Source: Fidelibacterota bacterium
Lineage (GTDB): Bacteria > Fidelibacterota > UBA2242
Reading direction: 5' to 3'
DNA length: 38,272 bases
Assembly: GCA_021161185.1 (NCBI GenBank)
Contig: JAGHBC010000101.1
Location: 1 to 38,272 of the forward strand
Under the pieces are notes generated by a model. It ran no database searches. It saw nothing but the letters and a program-made list of their open reading frames with translations, and was not told where the DNA came from. The translations under genes and the position numbers were made by a program. Shown piece after piece: positions 20,146 to 29,590 of the stretch. The first letter of the stretch is position 1. The number at the start of each line of letters is the position of its first letter.

Positions 20146-21093
20146 ATGACAAAACATAAAACTGCTGTTATCGCTCTTGGGGGAAATGCCATTTCCCCCA
20201 AAGGCGAAATTGATACGATTGCCAACCAGTTCAACAACACCCGCAAAAGCCTGTCGGCAATTATGCATTTTCTGCATGAAGGATATCACCTGGCTATCAC
20301 TCATGGCAATGGACCTCAGGTTGGCAATGCTCTTCTCAGGGTTGAATTGACTATTGACAGAGCGCCTGTTTTGCCCCTTGGTATATGTGTGGCAGACACC
20401 GAAGGCGGCATGGGTTATATGATTGAACAATCTCTCCAGAATGCCTTGATAACGGATAAGTTCGACATAGAAGTTGTCTCAATCATCACTCAGGTTGTTG
20501 TTGACGCCAACGATCCATCTATTAATAATCCGACAAAATATATCGGAAGTTGGTACACCGATGACGAAATCAAAGAACTGGCTGAAAAATTTGGTTGGCA
20601 GGTCAGGGAAGTTCCCGGAAAGGGCTGGCGGCGGGTGGTTCCGTCACCAACACCCCGCCAGATTATTAACCGAAAAGCCATCAAACATCTGGTTGATATT
20701 GGTATTATTGTAATTGCCGCCGGTGGCGGCGGTATTCCGGTCTTTATCATGGATAATGGATTATATGAGGGGTTTGACGCGGTTATCGATAAAGATCTTG
20801 CCTCGGCGGTATTAGCCCGTGATATCGAGGCTCAGGATTTGTTTATTCTGACTGATGTTGACCAGGTTGCGATTAATTACGGTCAGCCGAATGAGGAGAA
20901 ACTCGGTACCATTCATGTTAATGATTTGAAAGCATTGTTGGACGAAGGTCAATTCCCAGCGGGAAGTATGGGCCCCAAAGTACAGGCGGCCATAAATTTC
21001 ATTGAATACGGTGGGCAGTCGGTTACAATTACCTCTTTAGAGATGGCTCAAAAAGGCTTATTCAATCAAAAAGGAACAATAGTTATACCATAA
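20146..21093 (+). CDS. arcC: Carbamate kinase
   Basis: AVIALGGNAISPKGE, ITHGNGPQVGN, GMGYMIEQSLQNAL, VPSPTPRQI, GGGGIPV, VIDKDLASAVLA, GSMGPKVQAAINFIE. Confidence 0.93.
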   Translation: MTKHKTAVIALGGNAISPKGEIDTIANQFNNTRKSLSAIMHFLHEGYHLAITHGNGPQVGNALLRVELTIDRAPVLPLGICVADTEGGMGYMIEQSLQNALITDKFDIEVVSIITQVVVDANDPSINNPTKYIGSWYTDDEIKELAEKFGWQVREVPGKGWRRVVPSPTPRQIINRKAIKHLVDIGIIVIAAGGGGIPVFIMDNGLYEGFDAVIDKDLASAVLARDIEAQDLFILTDVDQVAINYGQPNEEKLGTIHVNDLKALLDEGQFPAGSMGPKVQAAINFIEYGGQSVTITSLEMAQKGLFNQKGTIVIP

Positions 21094-21102
21094 GAGAGAA
21101 AA

Positions 21103-21516
21103 ATGGACAAAACACTTGCAATCTTAAAACCGGATTGTGTCGAACGAAAGTTAACCGGCAAGGCGCTTGATTTCATTTTATCACGGGGATTTAATATACT
21201 TGCCCTTAAAATGGTTCACCTTAACCCGGCTGAAGCCCGCCGGTTCTACGCCGTTCACCGAGGAAAATCATTTTTTGACGAACTAATCAACTTTATGACT
21301 TCCGGTCCCTGCATTCCATTAGTTCTGGAAAAAGAAAATGCCGTTCCCGCCTTCCGGGAAATTATCGGAGCGACCGACCCGGCAAAAGCCGCAGAAGACA
21401 CTTTAAGGAAGCTTTATGCTGAAAGCGTTCAGCGAAATACGGTTCACGGTTCTGATTCTGAAGAAAACGCACAAAAAGAAATTGCTTTTTTCTTTTCCTT
21501 AATGGAAATTACATAG
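21103..21516 (+). CDS. ndk: Nucleoside diphosphate kinase
   Basis: TLAILKPDCVERKLTGKAL, SGPCIPLVLEKENAV, GATDPAKAAEDTLR, NTVHGSDSEENAQKEIAFFF. Confidence 0.95.
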   Translation: MDKTLAILKPDCVERKLTGKALDFILSRGFNILALKMVHLNPAEARRFYAVHRGKSFFDELINFMTSGPCIPLVLEKENAVPAFREIIGATDPAKAAEDTLRKLYAESVQRNTVHGSDSEENAQKEIAFFFSLMEIT

Positions 21517-21542
21517 CAACTGAAACTCGGAGGAGTATATAT

Positions 21543-22295
21543 ATGAAGAAGGCAACAACCCTAATAGCGTTTATCCTGTTGATTTTAATGTCTTGCAGTA
21601 AAACTGAGAAAATACCAGGTTACGTTGGAAGACCCGTCTATCTTGCGCCTGTAATCCAATCTGCGGACGACACCCTGGCTTGCACTTATTCCTGGAGTTT
21701 TATCAATAAACCCAACGGGAGCAATATGAATATTTTATCTCTCCAGCCCAACAGCCGAAGTTTTAATATCTATTTTGTGCCCGATGTTATTGGTGAATAT
21801 ACTATCGGGTACACAATTGTCGGTCCCGATGGAAAAGAAAAGACTCACCAGAAAATGATTTGTGAGATTATTGAAGACACTGTCGCCGCAATACCGGGTC
21901 AGCAGGATGATTATACTCTCAGTCCTGAAGCCCAAAACGCTCCCCTGCCGATTTATGAAGATAGCACGCCGACCATACCTGTATATACTACTTCATCCCC
22001 CAAACAAAAACCTCAAGGGCAAACCATTCCCAGGGTTTCAGGTAATTATACCATTCAGATATCATCCTGGAAAACTTATGCAGGCGCTGAACGCGCGATT
22101 TCTAAACTGGCGCCCCTGGACTTAGATCTTTATATCCAAAAAGCACATTTTAGCGAAACAGGTGAAACCTGGTACCGGGTTCGCACCGGCACATTTGATA
22201 CCTATGCAGCCGCCCGGCAGACAATGAATAAACTAAAGACAAAACTTCCCGTCGAAAAGATCTGGATTGATTTTATAAGAGATGACCAACAATAA
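21543..22295 (+). CDS. SPOR-domain lipoprotein
   Basis: Lipobox LILMSCSK; C-terminal YTIQISSWKTYAGAERAISKL...YRVRTGTFDTYAAARQTMNKLK. Confidence 0.8.
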   Translation: MKKATTLIAFILLILMSCSKTEKIPGYVGRPVYLAPVIQSADDTLACTYSWSFINKPNGSNMNILSLQPNSRSFNIYFVPDVIGEYTIGYTIVGPDGKEKTHQKMICEIIEDTVAAIPGQQDDYTLSPEAQNAPLPIYEDSTPTIPVYTTSSPKQKPQGQTIPRVSGNYTIQISSWKTYAGAERAISKLAPLDLDLYIQKAHFSETGETWYRVRTGTFDTYAAARQTMNKLKTKLPVEKIWIDFIRDDQQ

Positions 22296-22308
22296 TTTGG
22301 AGGGTTAA

Positions 22309-23493
22309 GTGAAACCTTTATACTTTGATATTCGTGACATTTTCCGTACGCCACGCCTGGCCCTTAGCGGAAAGAAAATTTGGGTACATCTAATCGGATT
22401 AGCCCTGGGCTGGTCGGTTTATTTCGTACTTAGTTATTTAGCCCTGATTGTAAACGGACAATCTGTTGCAGAAATCTGGAGCGCACACCACCTTTTCCCC
22501 TGTCTCTGGAATGTCAATTTACCCATAGTGTGGTATTCCTGGGTAATTTACAGTGTGGGAATTCTGCTTTGGGTGATTATTTTTATGTTAGCCTCTTTAG
22601 CAGTTTCCAGAATCACCTACAAGCAGCTAAAAGGAGATGAATTCTTTTCTTCCGGGGATAGTTTTAAATATGTAAAAAAACACGGCACAGCCGCGATCAT
22701 GGGTCCGGTTTCGATTCTGCTCATAATTGCTTTCTTTCTTTTAATGGCTATTATTGCTGCCTGGATTGCAAAATGGCCGGTGCTGGATATCATTTTCCTT
22801 GGATTACCTTACCTTCTTTACTTTGCAGGCGCCGTATTTGTTGTTTACACTGCCGTGGTATTCGTCGTATCGCTTACTTTATCTCCCGCTATCGTCGGAA
22901 CTGCAGAAGAAGATACAATGGAGACTGTTTTTCAAAGTTATTCAACACTCTGGGCGCAACCGTGGCGCTTAGTAATTTACGAAGCGGTTGTGGGAATAAT
23001 GGGACTTGTAACGACCTATATTTACGGTTACATCATAATAATCAGCTACCGTTTCTTCAATTTTGTATTCGGTCAAAGTTGGTTAATGGATGGCAAACTC
23101 AGCCGCATTACCGAACAGGCTTCTTCATATATTTATGGCGCTAATTCACCGCTGACTCCTTTTATCAGTAAAATCTATTGTATTTACACTCCAGCCTCTG
23201 TCGGTATGATGAAACCGCTATATCTGACAACTACAGATACCATTACCACTATCTTGATTACAATCGCGTTGTTTATCATTGGCGGCTCGGTAATAGCCTA
23301 TCTGTTGACCAATTTCAGCGTTGGACAATCGCTCCTATATGTGATTTTACGGAAGAAAAAAGACGATGAAAATCTGATCGAACGCAAAGACGAAGATGAA
23401 CTGGAAGAAGAAGACGAATCTGAAGAAATATCTGACGAATCTGAATCTGATAAAACCAATAATGAAGATAAGGATTCGAAAACCAACGGGTAG
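22309..23493 (+). CDS. Multi-pass membrane protein with acidic C-terminal tail, unknown function
   Basis: Several hydrophobic segments; tail RKDEDELEEEDESEEISDESESDKTNNEDKD; GTG start preceded by GGAGGG. Confidence 0.7.
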   Translation: MKPLYFDIRDIFRTPRLALSGKKIWVHLIGLALGWSVYFVLSYLALIVNGQSVAEIWSAHHLFPCLWNVNLPIVWYSWVIYSVGILLWVIIFMLASLAVSRITYKQLKGDEFFSSGDSFKYVKKHGTAAIMGPVSILLIIAFFLLMAIIAAWIAKWPVLDIIFLGLPYLLYFAGAVFVVYTAVVFVVSLTLSPAIVGTAEEDTMETVFQSYSTLWAQPWRLVIYEAVVGIMGLVTTYIYGYIIIISYRFFNFVFGQSWLMDGKLSRITEQASSYIYGANSPLTPFISKIYCIYTPASVGMMKPLYLTTTDTITTILITIALFIIGGSVIAYLLTNFSVGQSLLYVILRKKKDDENLIERKDEDELEEEDESEEISDESESDKTNNEDKDSKTNG

Positions 23494-23641
23494 TTGAGTT
23501 AATTGATATAAAATAAGTGTCCGGAATTTAGTGCGCTTTTTTATAGATTACTAACGTTTTTCACTCCGTAACTCTATAAAATACAAAGCAATAAATACAA
23601 TAACTAACAATTCAGGATACAAAGTTTATGTAGAGAAGGAA

Positions 23642-23776
23642 GAATCCTGCTCCGAAGGAGTCTCTCATGAGAAAAGGATTCAATACGGTTCATGACTGGT
23701 CGGGATGAATCCTCTGGAGGGAAGGCTTTACCATAGGTTGCACCTATAGTTATTCATGTTCAACTCTTTCAGAGTT
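23642..23776. repeat. Multi-hairpin non-coding element, probably a composite interspersed repeat
   Basis: GAATCCT..AGGATTC outer stem enclosing CTCCgaaGGAG and the palindrome TCTCATGAGA; then ATAGGTtgcACCTAT and AACTCtttcaGAGTT. Confidence 0.65.
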
Positions 23777-23849
23777 CAAGTAAGAAATATTAATAGATTA
23801 GAAATTATCTTGATTCTGCCCCTTCCAGCTAATAAATTTGCCCTTTGTT

Positions 23850-24359
23850 ATGAGATTGAGATTAAGTTCACTAAAAGAAGGTTCACAAACAATCGAATTT
23901 GCACTCGGAAAAGATGATCTGTCAATTACCGACATTCCCTTTCTGCAACCCGTTGCGGTAAAACTGAACATCTACAAGGGGCAATACCAAATTACTGTTA
24001 AAGGTAATCTGCAAACCGCTCTTGAATTGGAATGTGACCGCTGTTTGGAATCTTACAAATTTGATGTAAAAACGAATTTTCAGGCGATTATAAGCCCGGT
24101 AAAATCAATCTCGTCGGAAATCGATGAAAACGTCATACCGATTACAAGCAAGACAGATGAAGTGGATTTAACCCCTTTTGCACGGGATGCTTTGATTCTT
24201 GAGATACCTATGAAAAAGATCTGTTCAGAATCATGTAAAGGAATCTGTGCCGGGTGCGGAACTAACCTGAATAAAAATACCTGTCGGTGTAGTTCAGTCC
24301 ACATTGATGACAGATTGGCACCTTTGAAAGATTTATTAACCAATTCAATGGAGGAATAA
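23850..24359 (+). CDS. DUF177 (YceD family) protein
   Basis: LECDRCLESYKFDV...CSESCKGICAGCGTNLNKNTCRCSSVHIDDRLAPLKDLL; immediately upstream of rpmF; ATG at 23850 preferred over TTG at 23838. Confidence 0.85.
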   Translation: MRLRLSSLKEGSQTIEFALGKDDLSITDIPFLQPVAVKLNIYKGQYQITVKGNLQTALELECDRCLESYKFDVKTNFQAIISPVKSISSEIDENVIPITSKTDEVDLTPFARDALILEIPMKKICSESCKGICAGCGTNLNKNTCRCSSVHIDDRLAPLKDLLTNSMEE

Positions 24360-24363
24360 TATA

Positions 24364-24546
24364 TTGGCTTTACCAAAACGAAAAATATCAAAATCGAGAA
24401 GAGATAAACGTCGGACTCACCAGAAATTAGCAGCTACTTTGACGGCTAAATGCCCTCAATGCAACGAACCTAAATTATCTCATCGCGCTTGTCCGAATTG
24501 CGGGTACTATCGTGGCAGACCGGTACTTTCTGCTAAAGAAAAATAA
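24364..24546 (+). CDS. rpmF: 50S ribosomal protein L32
   Basis: ALPKRKISKSRRDKRRTHQKL; zinc-ribbon CPQC..CPNC; TTG start. Confidence 0.93.
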   Translation: MALPKRKISKSRRDKRRTHQKLAATLTAKCPQCNEPKLSHRACPNCGYYRGRPVLSAKEK

Positions 24547-24678
24547 AATATTCCCACATCAGTTTTACCTCATGGAAGAAACCAAATCATTTATCACGAG
24601 ATCTTTTAAGTTACCCTGTTTACTGATGTTTTCACTACCCCTCTTCCCTTTAAAATAATATATTTTACGAGGATAATA

Positions 24679-25671
24679 ATGAAGAAAACACGCGCAACCA
24701 TTACAGCCATTGGAAAATATACACCGAAGCGTATCCTCAATAATCGCGATCTGGAAAAAATAGTGGATACATCCGATGAGTGGATCCGAAGCCGCACGGG
24801 AATGGTCGAACGCCATATCGCTGCAAAGGGCGAAGCTTCTTCCGATATGGCTACAGCTGCTTTTAAAGATATGCGTAAACGTTTCAAAATCGATCCCGAA
24901 GAGATTGATCTTATCATAGTCGCCACTATTACACCGGATATGTTCTTTCCGTCAACTGCGGCTCTGATCCAGCACAATATCGGCGCCAGGAATGCCTTTG
25001 GATTCGATATTTCCGCGGCCTGCTCCGGATTTTTATATGCCCTGGCTATTGCGGCTGAATTCATTGAAAATGGTCGTTATAAAAAGGTCTTGGTTGTCGG
25101 CTCGGATACCATGAGTACCATTACAGATTATACAAACCGCGACACCTGCATACTTTTTGGCGATGCCGCCAGCGTTGTGCTGCTTGAACCGGCAGAGGAA
25201 GATTATGGGATACTTGATTATATCCTGAAATTGGACGGTAGTGGAAAAGACTTTCTCTATATGGCCGGCGGTGGTAGCAGAAACCCGGCAACTCATGAGA
25301 CAGTTGATAAAAAAATGCATTACATTTATCAGGAAGGGAAAAGCGTCTTCAAATTCGCCGTCATTAAAATGGCAGAGGTGTCTGTTGATCTTCTAAAACG
25401 GAATTCCCTGAAAGGAAGTGATGTTGGATTGTTTATTCCGCATCAGGCTAATAAACGCATTATCGACGCCTGCGTTAGCCGGCTGAAATTAAAAGATGAG
25501 CAGGTAATGATAAACATAGATAAATACGCGAATACTACTGCGGCGACTATCCCCCTGGGGATTGTTGACGCCTACGACCAGGGCAGGCTAAAGAAAGATG
25601 ATCTGTTGCTGATGTCGGCTTTTGGCGGTGGGTTTACCTGGGGCAGTGTATTAGTGAAATGGAGCTTATAA
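24679..25671 (+). CDS. fabH: Beta-ketoacyl-ACP synthase III
   Basis: YTPKRILNNRDLEKIVDTSDEWIRSRTGM, DISAACSGFLYAL, FIPHQANKRIID, NTTAATIPLGI, SAFGGGFTWGSVLVKW. Confidence 0.96.
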   Translation: MKKTRATITAIGKYTPKRILNNRDLEKIVDTSDEWIRSRTGMVERHIAAKGEASSDMATAAFKDMRKRFKIDPEEIDLIIVATITPDMFFPSTAALIQHNIGARNAFGFDISAACSGFLYALAIAAEFIENGRYKKVLVVGSDTMSTITDYTNRDTCILFGDAASVVLLEPAEEDYGILDYILKLDGSGKDFLYMAGGGSRNPATHETVDKKMHYIYQEGKSVFKFAVIKMAEVSVDLLKRNSLKGSDVGLFIPHQANKRIIDACVSRLKLKDEQVMINIDKYANTTAATIPLGIVDAYDQGRLKKDDLLLMSAFGGGFTWGSVLVKWSL

Positions 25672-25675
25672 ATAA

Positions 25676-26602
25676 ATGAAGAAAACCGCCTTTGTTTTTC
25701 CCGGACAGGCTTCACAATTCGTTGGCATGGGGCTCGATTTATATAACCTCAAACCAGCAGCCCGAAAGTATTATGACTATGCGGACAAGCTGTTTGATTT
25801 TTCGATTAAAGAATACTCCTTTTACGGACCCCTGGCGAATCTAACCCAGACGCGGGTTACCCAGCCGGCTATTTTTATTCATTCTATAATTTTATTTGAA
25901 GAACTCAAAGCCAGAGACATTTTGCCGGATATGGTCGCCGGTCATAGCCTTGGTGAATATTCGGCGCTGGTTGCTGCAGACGTTGTTAGTTTTGAGCAGG
26001 GTCTTGAGCTGGTCAAAGTCCGCTCTGAGCAGATGCAGATCGCTACGGAAAGCAATTCCGGGACCATGGCTGCAATCGTGGGCTTGGATTACGATACCGT
26101 TCAATCCGTGATTGACAAGGCCGGATTTGAAGGAGTCTGTAATATCGCCAATTATAATTCGCCTAATCAAATTGTCATCAGCGGCGAAACGCATACCGTT
26201 CAATCCACAATGCTGAAATTAAAACAAGCCGGCGCCAAACGCGTCATTGAGCTTTCTGTCGGCGGTGCGTTCCACTCCGCATTAATGGAAACTGCGGGCG
26301 AGAAGTTAAAAGAAGCTTTGGAAGCCGCCGATTTTCATGAGCCTCGCTGCCCGATCTATTCCAACGTAACCGGGACCGCCACCACGAACCTCTCAGAAAT
26401 TCGTGAACGTCTCTATCAACAATTGACTTCCCCTGTATTATGGTTTAATTCTGTCAAAAATATGGCCGCCGATGGAGCCGCTACCTTCATTGAGATCGGC
26501 CCGGGAAAGGTTCTGCAAGGACTCATTAAACGCACGATAGAAGATGTAAACATTCTCGGTGTTTCGAGTGTTGAAGAATTGGAGAATTTGGAATGGAATT
26601 AA
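25676..26602 (+). CDS. fabD: Malonyl-CoA-ACP S-malonyltransferase
   Basis: AFVFPGQASQFVGMG, VAGHSLGEYSALVAA, GGAFHSALM, EIGPGKVLQGL. Confidence 0.96.
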   Translation: MKKTAFVFPGQASQFVGMGLDLYNLKPAARKYYDYADKLFDFSIKEYSFYGPLANLTQTRVTQPAIFIHSIILFEELKARDILPDMVAGHSLGEYSALVAADVVSFEQGLELVKVRSEQMQIATESNSGTMAAIVGLDYDTVQSVIDKAGFEGVCNIANYNSPNQIVISGETHTVQSTMLKLKQAGAKRVIELSVGGAFHSALMETAGEKLKEALEAADFHEPRCPIYSNVTGTATTNLSEIRERLYQQLTSPVLWFNSVKNMAADGAATFIEIGPGKVLQGLIKRTIEDVNILGVSSVEELENLEWN

Positions 26603-27339
26603 GTTTCAAAGATAAAATTGTGGTCGTAACTGGGGCAGGGCGCGGCATCGGTCGATCAATCGCAGAGCGCTTTGCAGAGTTGGACGCAACCGTGATTCTT
26701 TCGGATTATAATGAAGAATCATTAAAAGACGTAGCCGCGGATTTCGATAAAAAGCATTTCTCATTTAAGGCAATTCCCTGTGATGTGACTAACGCTGATC
26801 AGGTAAATCTGATGCTGAAAGAAGCTATTGATTCCTATGGTAAAATCGATGTACTGATCAATAACGCGGGAATTACCCGGGATACACTTTTAATCAGAAT
26901 GAAAGATGAGCAGTGGAATGCCGTACTCGATACGAATTTAAAAGGCGTTTTTTTTACAACGCGAGCAGCTGCAAAATATTTTATGAAACAGCGCTACGGC
27001 AGGATCATTAATATTAGTTCTGTCGTGGGCATAACAGGAAACGCGGGACAGGGGAATTATTCCGCGAGTAAAGCCGGCGTCATTGGGTTTTCAAAATCAA
27101 TGGCTCAGGAACTTGCCGGACGTAATATAACCGTAAATGTAATCGCGCCCGGTTTTATCGAAACGGAGATGACTAACGTTCTCAGCGAATCCGTAAAAGA
27201 TGATTTTATTGATAAAATACCGCTTAAGAGAGCGGGAACACCTAAAGATGTTGCAAACACTGCACTGTTTTTAGCGTCACACTTAGCCGATTATTTAACC
27301 GGACAGGTTATTAAGGTCGATGGTGGCATGGTCATGTAA
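26593..27339 (+). CDS. fabG: 3-oxoacyl-ACP reductase
   Basis: VVTGAGRGIGRSIA, NNAGITRDTLLIRM, ISSVVGITGNAGQGNYSASKAG, VIAPGFIETEMT, YLTGQVIKVDGGMVM. Confidence 0.96.
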   Translation: MELSFKDKIVVVTGAGRGIGRSIAERFAELDATVILSDYNEESLKDVAADFDKKHFSFKAIPCDVTNADQVNLMLKEAIDSYGKIDVLINNAGITRDTLLIRMKDEQWNAVLDTNLKGVFFTTRAAAKYFMKQRYGRIINISSVVGITGNAGQGNYSASKAGVIGFSKSMAQELAGRNITVNVIAPGFIETEMTNVLSESVKDDFIDKIPLKRAGTPKDVANTALFLASHLADYLTGQVIKVDGGMVM

Positions 27340-27358
27340 ACTACAGTAGGAGGAAATA

Positions 27359-27589
27359 ATGAGTAATTTCGAAAAAGTACAGGAAATCGTAGCCGACAAA
27401 CTCGGTGTTGAAAAATCTAAAATCACGGCTGAAGCATCTTTTATTGATGATTTAGGAGCCGATTCTCTTGACACAGTTGAACTCATCATGAAGATGGAAG
27501 AGGAATTCGATATTGAGATTCCCGATGAGGAAGCTGAAAAATTAAAAACTGTCGGGAACGTCGTAGAATATCTGGATAATCTTAAATAA
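27359..27589 (+). CDS. acpP: Acyl carrier protein
   Basis: [51 protein letters not shown]. Confidence 0.97.
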   Translation: MSNFEKVQEIVADKLGVEKSKITAEASFIDDLGADSLDTVELIMKMEEEFDIEIPDEEAEKLKTVGNVVEYLDNLK

Positions 27590-27601
27590 AGATTATTTTC
27601 T

Positions 27602-28843
27602 ATGAAAAAAAGAGTTGTAGTAACGGGTGTGGGCGTCATTTCCCCTATTGGAAATGATGTTGCTACGCTCTGGTCTAATTTAGTAAACGGCGTCAGCGGT
27701 GTTAACAAAATCAGCGCTTTTAATGTTGATGACTTTCCGGTACAAATCGCTGCTGAAGTAAAAGATTTTGATGCCAGCCAATATATTAATCCCAAAGAAG
27801 CAAAACGAATGGATACGGTAACTCAGTTCGGTATCGCTGCTTCAGAACAGGCAATTCGGGATTCCGGTTTGCCGGATAGCAAAATTGACCTTGAACGGGT
27901 CGGAGTCATCGTTGGATCGGGAATTGGCGGTATCAAAACACTTGAACGGAACCATGCGATCTTATTAAACAAGGGACGCCGTTTCATCAGCCCCCTGTTT
28001 ATACCCATGATGATCCCCGATATTATTCCGGGACAAATCGCTATCAATCATGGTTTCATGGGACCCAACTATTCGGTCACATCCGCCTGCGCAACCTCAT
28101 CGCATGCTATTGGCATTGCCATGCGGCATATTCTTTGTGGAGATGCAGATGTGATTGTAGCCGGCGGCGCGGAAGCCAGCATCACCCCCCTCGCAGTTAC
28201 CGGATTTACCAATATGAAGGCGCTCTCCAAACGTAATGATGAACCGCAAAGAGCAAGCCGCCCGTTTGAGCTTCGGCGCGACGGTTTTGTGATGGGCGAA
28301 GGAGCCGGGATCATTGTCATAGAAGAGCTGCAACATGCCGTCAAGCGGGGTGCAAATATTTATGCTGAATTGACGGGATATGGATTTTCAGCCGACGCTT
28401 ATCATATCACAGCCCCTCATCCGGAAGGTAAAGGAGCTGCTCTGGCGATGGAAGCTGCCATCAGAATGTCGGAAATTCCCAAAGAAGACTTTAGTTATAT
28501 CAATGCCCACGGCACAGCTACACGGTTTAACGACAAATTTGAGACTATGGCTATAAAATCCGTTTTCGGGCAGCAGGCTTACAATCTGAATATCAGTTCC
28601 ACAAAATCTATGACCGGGCATTTGCTGGGAGCCGCCGGAGCAGTTGAGGCTACTATACTTTGCCTTTCTCTTAAGAATCAGATTATACCGCCAACAATCA
28701 ATTATGAAGAACCCGATCCTGATTGCGATCTTTGTTACACCCCAAACACTGCTGTTGAAAAAACCTTTACTGCCGGTCTGAGCAGTAATTTTGGGTTTGG
28801 CGGTCATAATGCCGTAATAGCTGCTAAAATATTTGAGCCTTGA
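27602..28843 (+). CDS. fabF: Beta-ketoacyl-ACP synthase II
   Basis: KRVVVTGVGVISPIGND, SACATSSHAIG, NAHGTATRFND, STKSMTGHLLGAAGAVE, SSNFGFGGHNA. Confidence 0.97.
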   Translation: MKKRVVVTGVGVISPIGNDVATLWSNLVNGVSGVNKISAFNVDDFPVQIAAEVKDFDASQYINPKEAKRMDTVTQFGIAASEQAIRDSGLPDSKIDLERVGVIVGSGIGGIKTLERNHAILLNKGRRFISPLFIPMMIPDIIPGQIAINHGFMGPNYSVTSACATSSHAIGIAMRHILCGDADVIVAGGAEASITPLAVTGFTNMKALSKRNDEPQRASRPFELRRDGFVMGEGAGIIVIEELQHAVKRGANIYAELTGYGFSADAYHITAPHPEGKGAALAMEAAIRMSEIPKEDFSYINAHGTATRFNDKFETMAIKSVFGQQAYNLNISSTKSMTGHLLGAAGAVEATILCLSLKNQIIPPTINYEEPDPDCDLCYTPNTAVEKTFTAGLSSNFGFGGHNAVIAAKIFEP

Positions 28844-29558
28844 TCCCTTGGCATTTTCACTAAATATTTTCAGGAAGAGATACCCGACCGAAATTGAGAG
28901 AAAGATTGGGTATCTTTTTAAACAGCCCGATTTATTAAAAACCGCCCTTACCCATCGTTCAGCGGCGACGATTCATTTTGATTCCTATGAACGGATGGAG
29001 TTCCTGGGTGATGCCGTGCTAGATATGGTGGTTTCAGACTATCTCTATAACAAGTATCCTCGCAAACCGGAAGGCGATCTGACTAAGTTACGCTCGATTC
29101 TGGTCAGTGGAAAAACGCTGTTTGAAATTGCAAAAAAAAATGATCTCCAGCGATTTATGCATGTGGATAGGAGTCTCGATTTACACTGCAATTCAACTCT
29201 TCATAATCTGCTGTCCTGTATTTTGGAATCTATAATCGGCGCAATATATTTAGACCGCGGGATTGAACCTGCCCGGAAATTCATTAAAAAATTCATCATC
29301 ACTCCGAAAATAAAAGAGGTGCTGCTCTCGGAATATAATTACAAAGGTCAACTGCTTGAATATTGCCAGAAAGGCGGATTAAAACTCCCCATATTCAAAA
29401 CTGAAAAAGTCGAAGGCCCCGATCATGCCCGGCAATATACGATTGCTGTATATATCAACAATCAACTACTCGGAAGGGGAGTCGGGGCAACAAAGCGGGA
29501 TGCCGAGCAGCAGGCAGCCGAGATGGCGTACATGCAGTGTACAAATAAAAACGAGTGA
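28833..29558 (+). CDS. rnc: Ribonuclease III
   Basis: YERMEFLGDAVLDMVVSDYLY, ESIIGAIYLDRG, C-terminal dsRNA-binding domain GRGVGATKRDAEQQAAEMA. Confidence 0.95.
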   Translation: MSLDPLAFSLNIFRKRYPTEIERKIGYLFKQPDLLKTALTHRSAATIHFDSYERMEFLGDAVLDMVVSDYLYNKYPRKPEGDLTKLRSILVSGKTLFEIAKKNDLQRFMHVDRSLDLHCNSTLHNLLSCILESIIGAIYLDRGIEPARKFIKKFIITPKIKEVLLSEYNYKGQLLEYCQKGGLKLPIFKTEKVEGPDHARQYTIAVYINNQLLGRGVGATKRDAEQQAAEMAYMQCTNKNE

Positions 29559-29590
29559 CGCTCTTATCCGCTACCCTCCACACTGTCTGA

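Noticed and set aside
23298-23486. Serine-rich minus-strand ORF (SSDISSDSSSSSSSSSSLRS)
   Set aside because: Mirror image of the acidic GAA/GAT-rich tail of the membrane protein, not an independent gene.
24556-24629. Attenuator between rpmF and fabH
   Set aside because: Only an 8-bp stem with a loop of nearly 60 nt and no T tract; too weak to call as a regulatory structure.
27295-27795. 166-aa minus-strand ORF across fabG/acpP/fabF
   Set aside because: Antisense shadow of three confident fab genes; serine/threonine-rich artefact composition.
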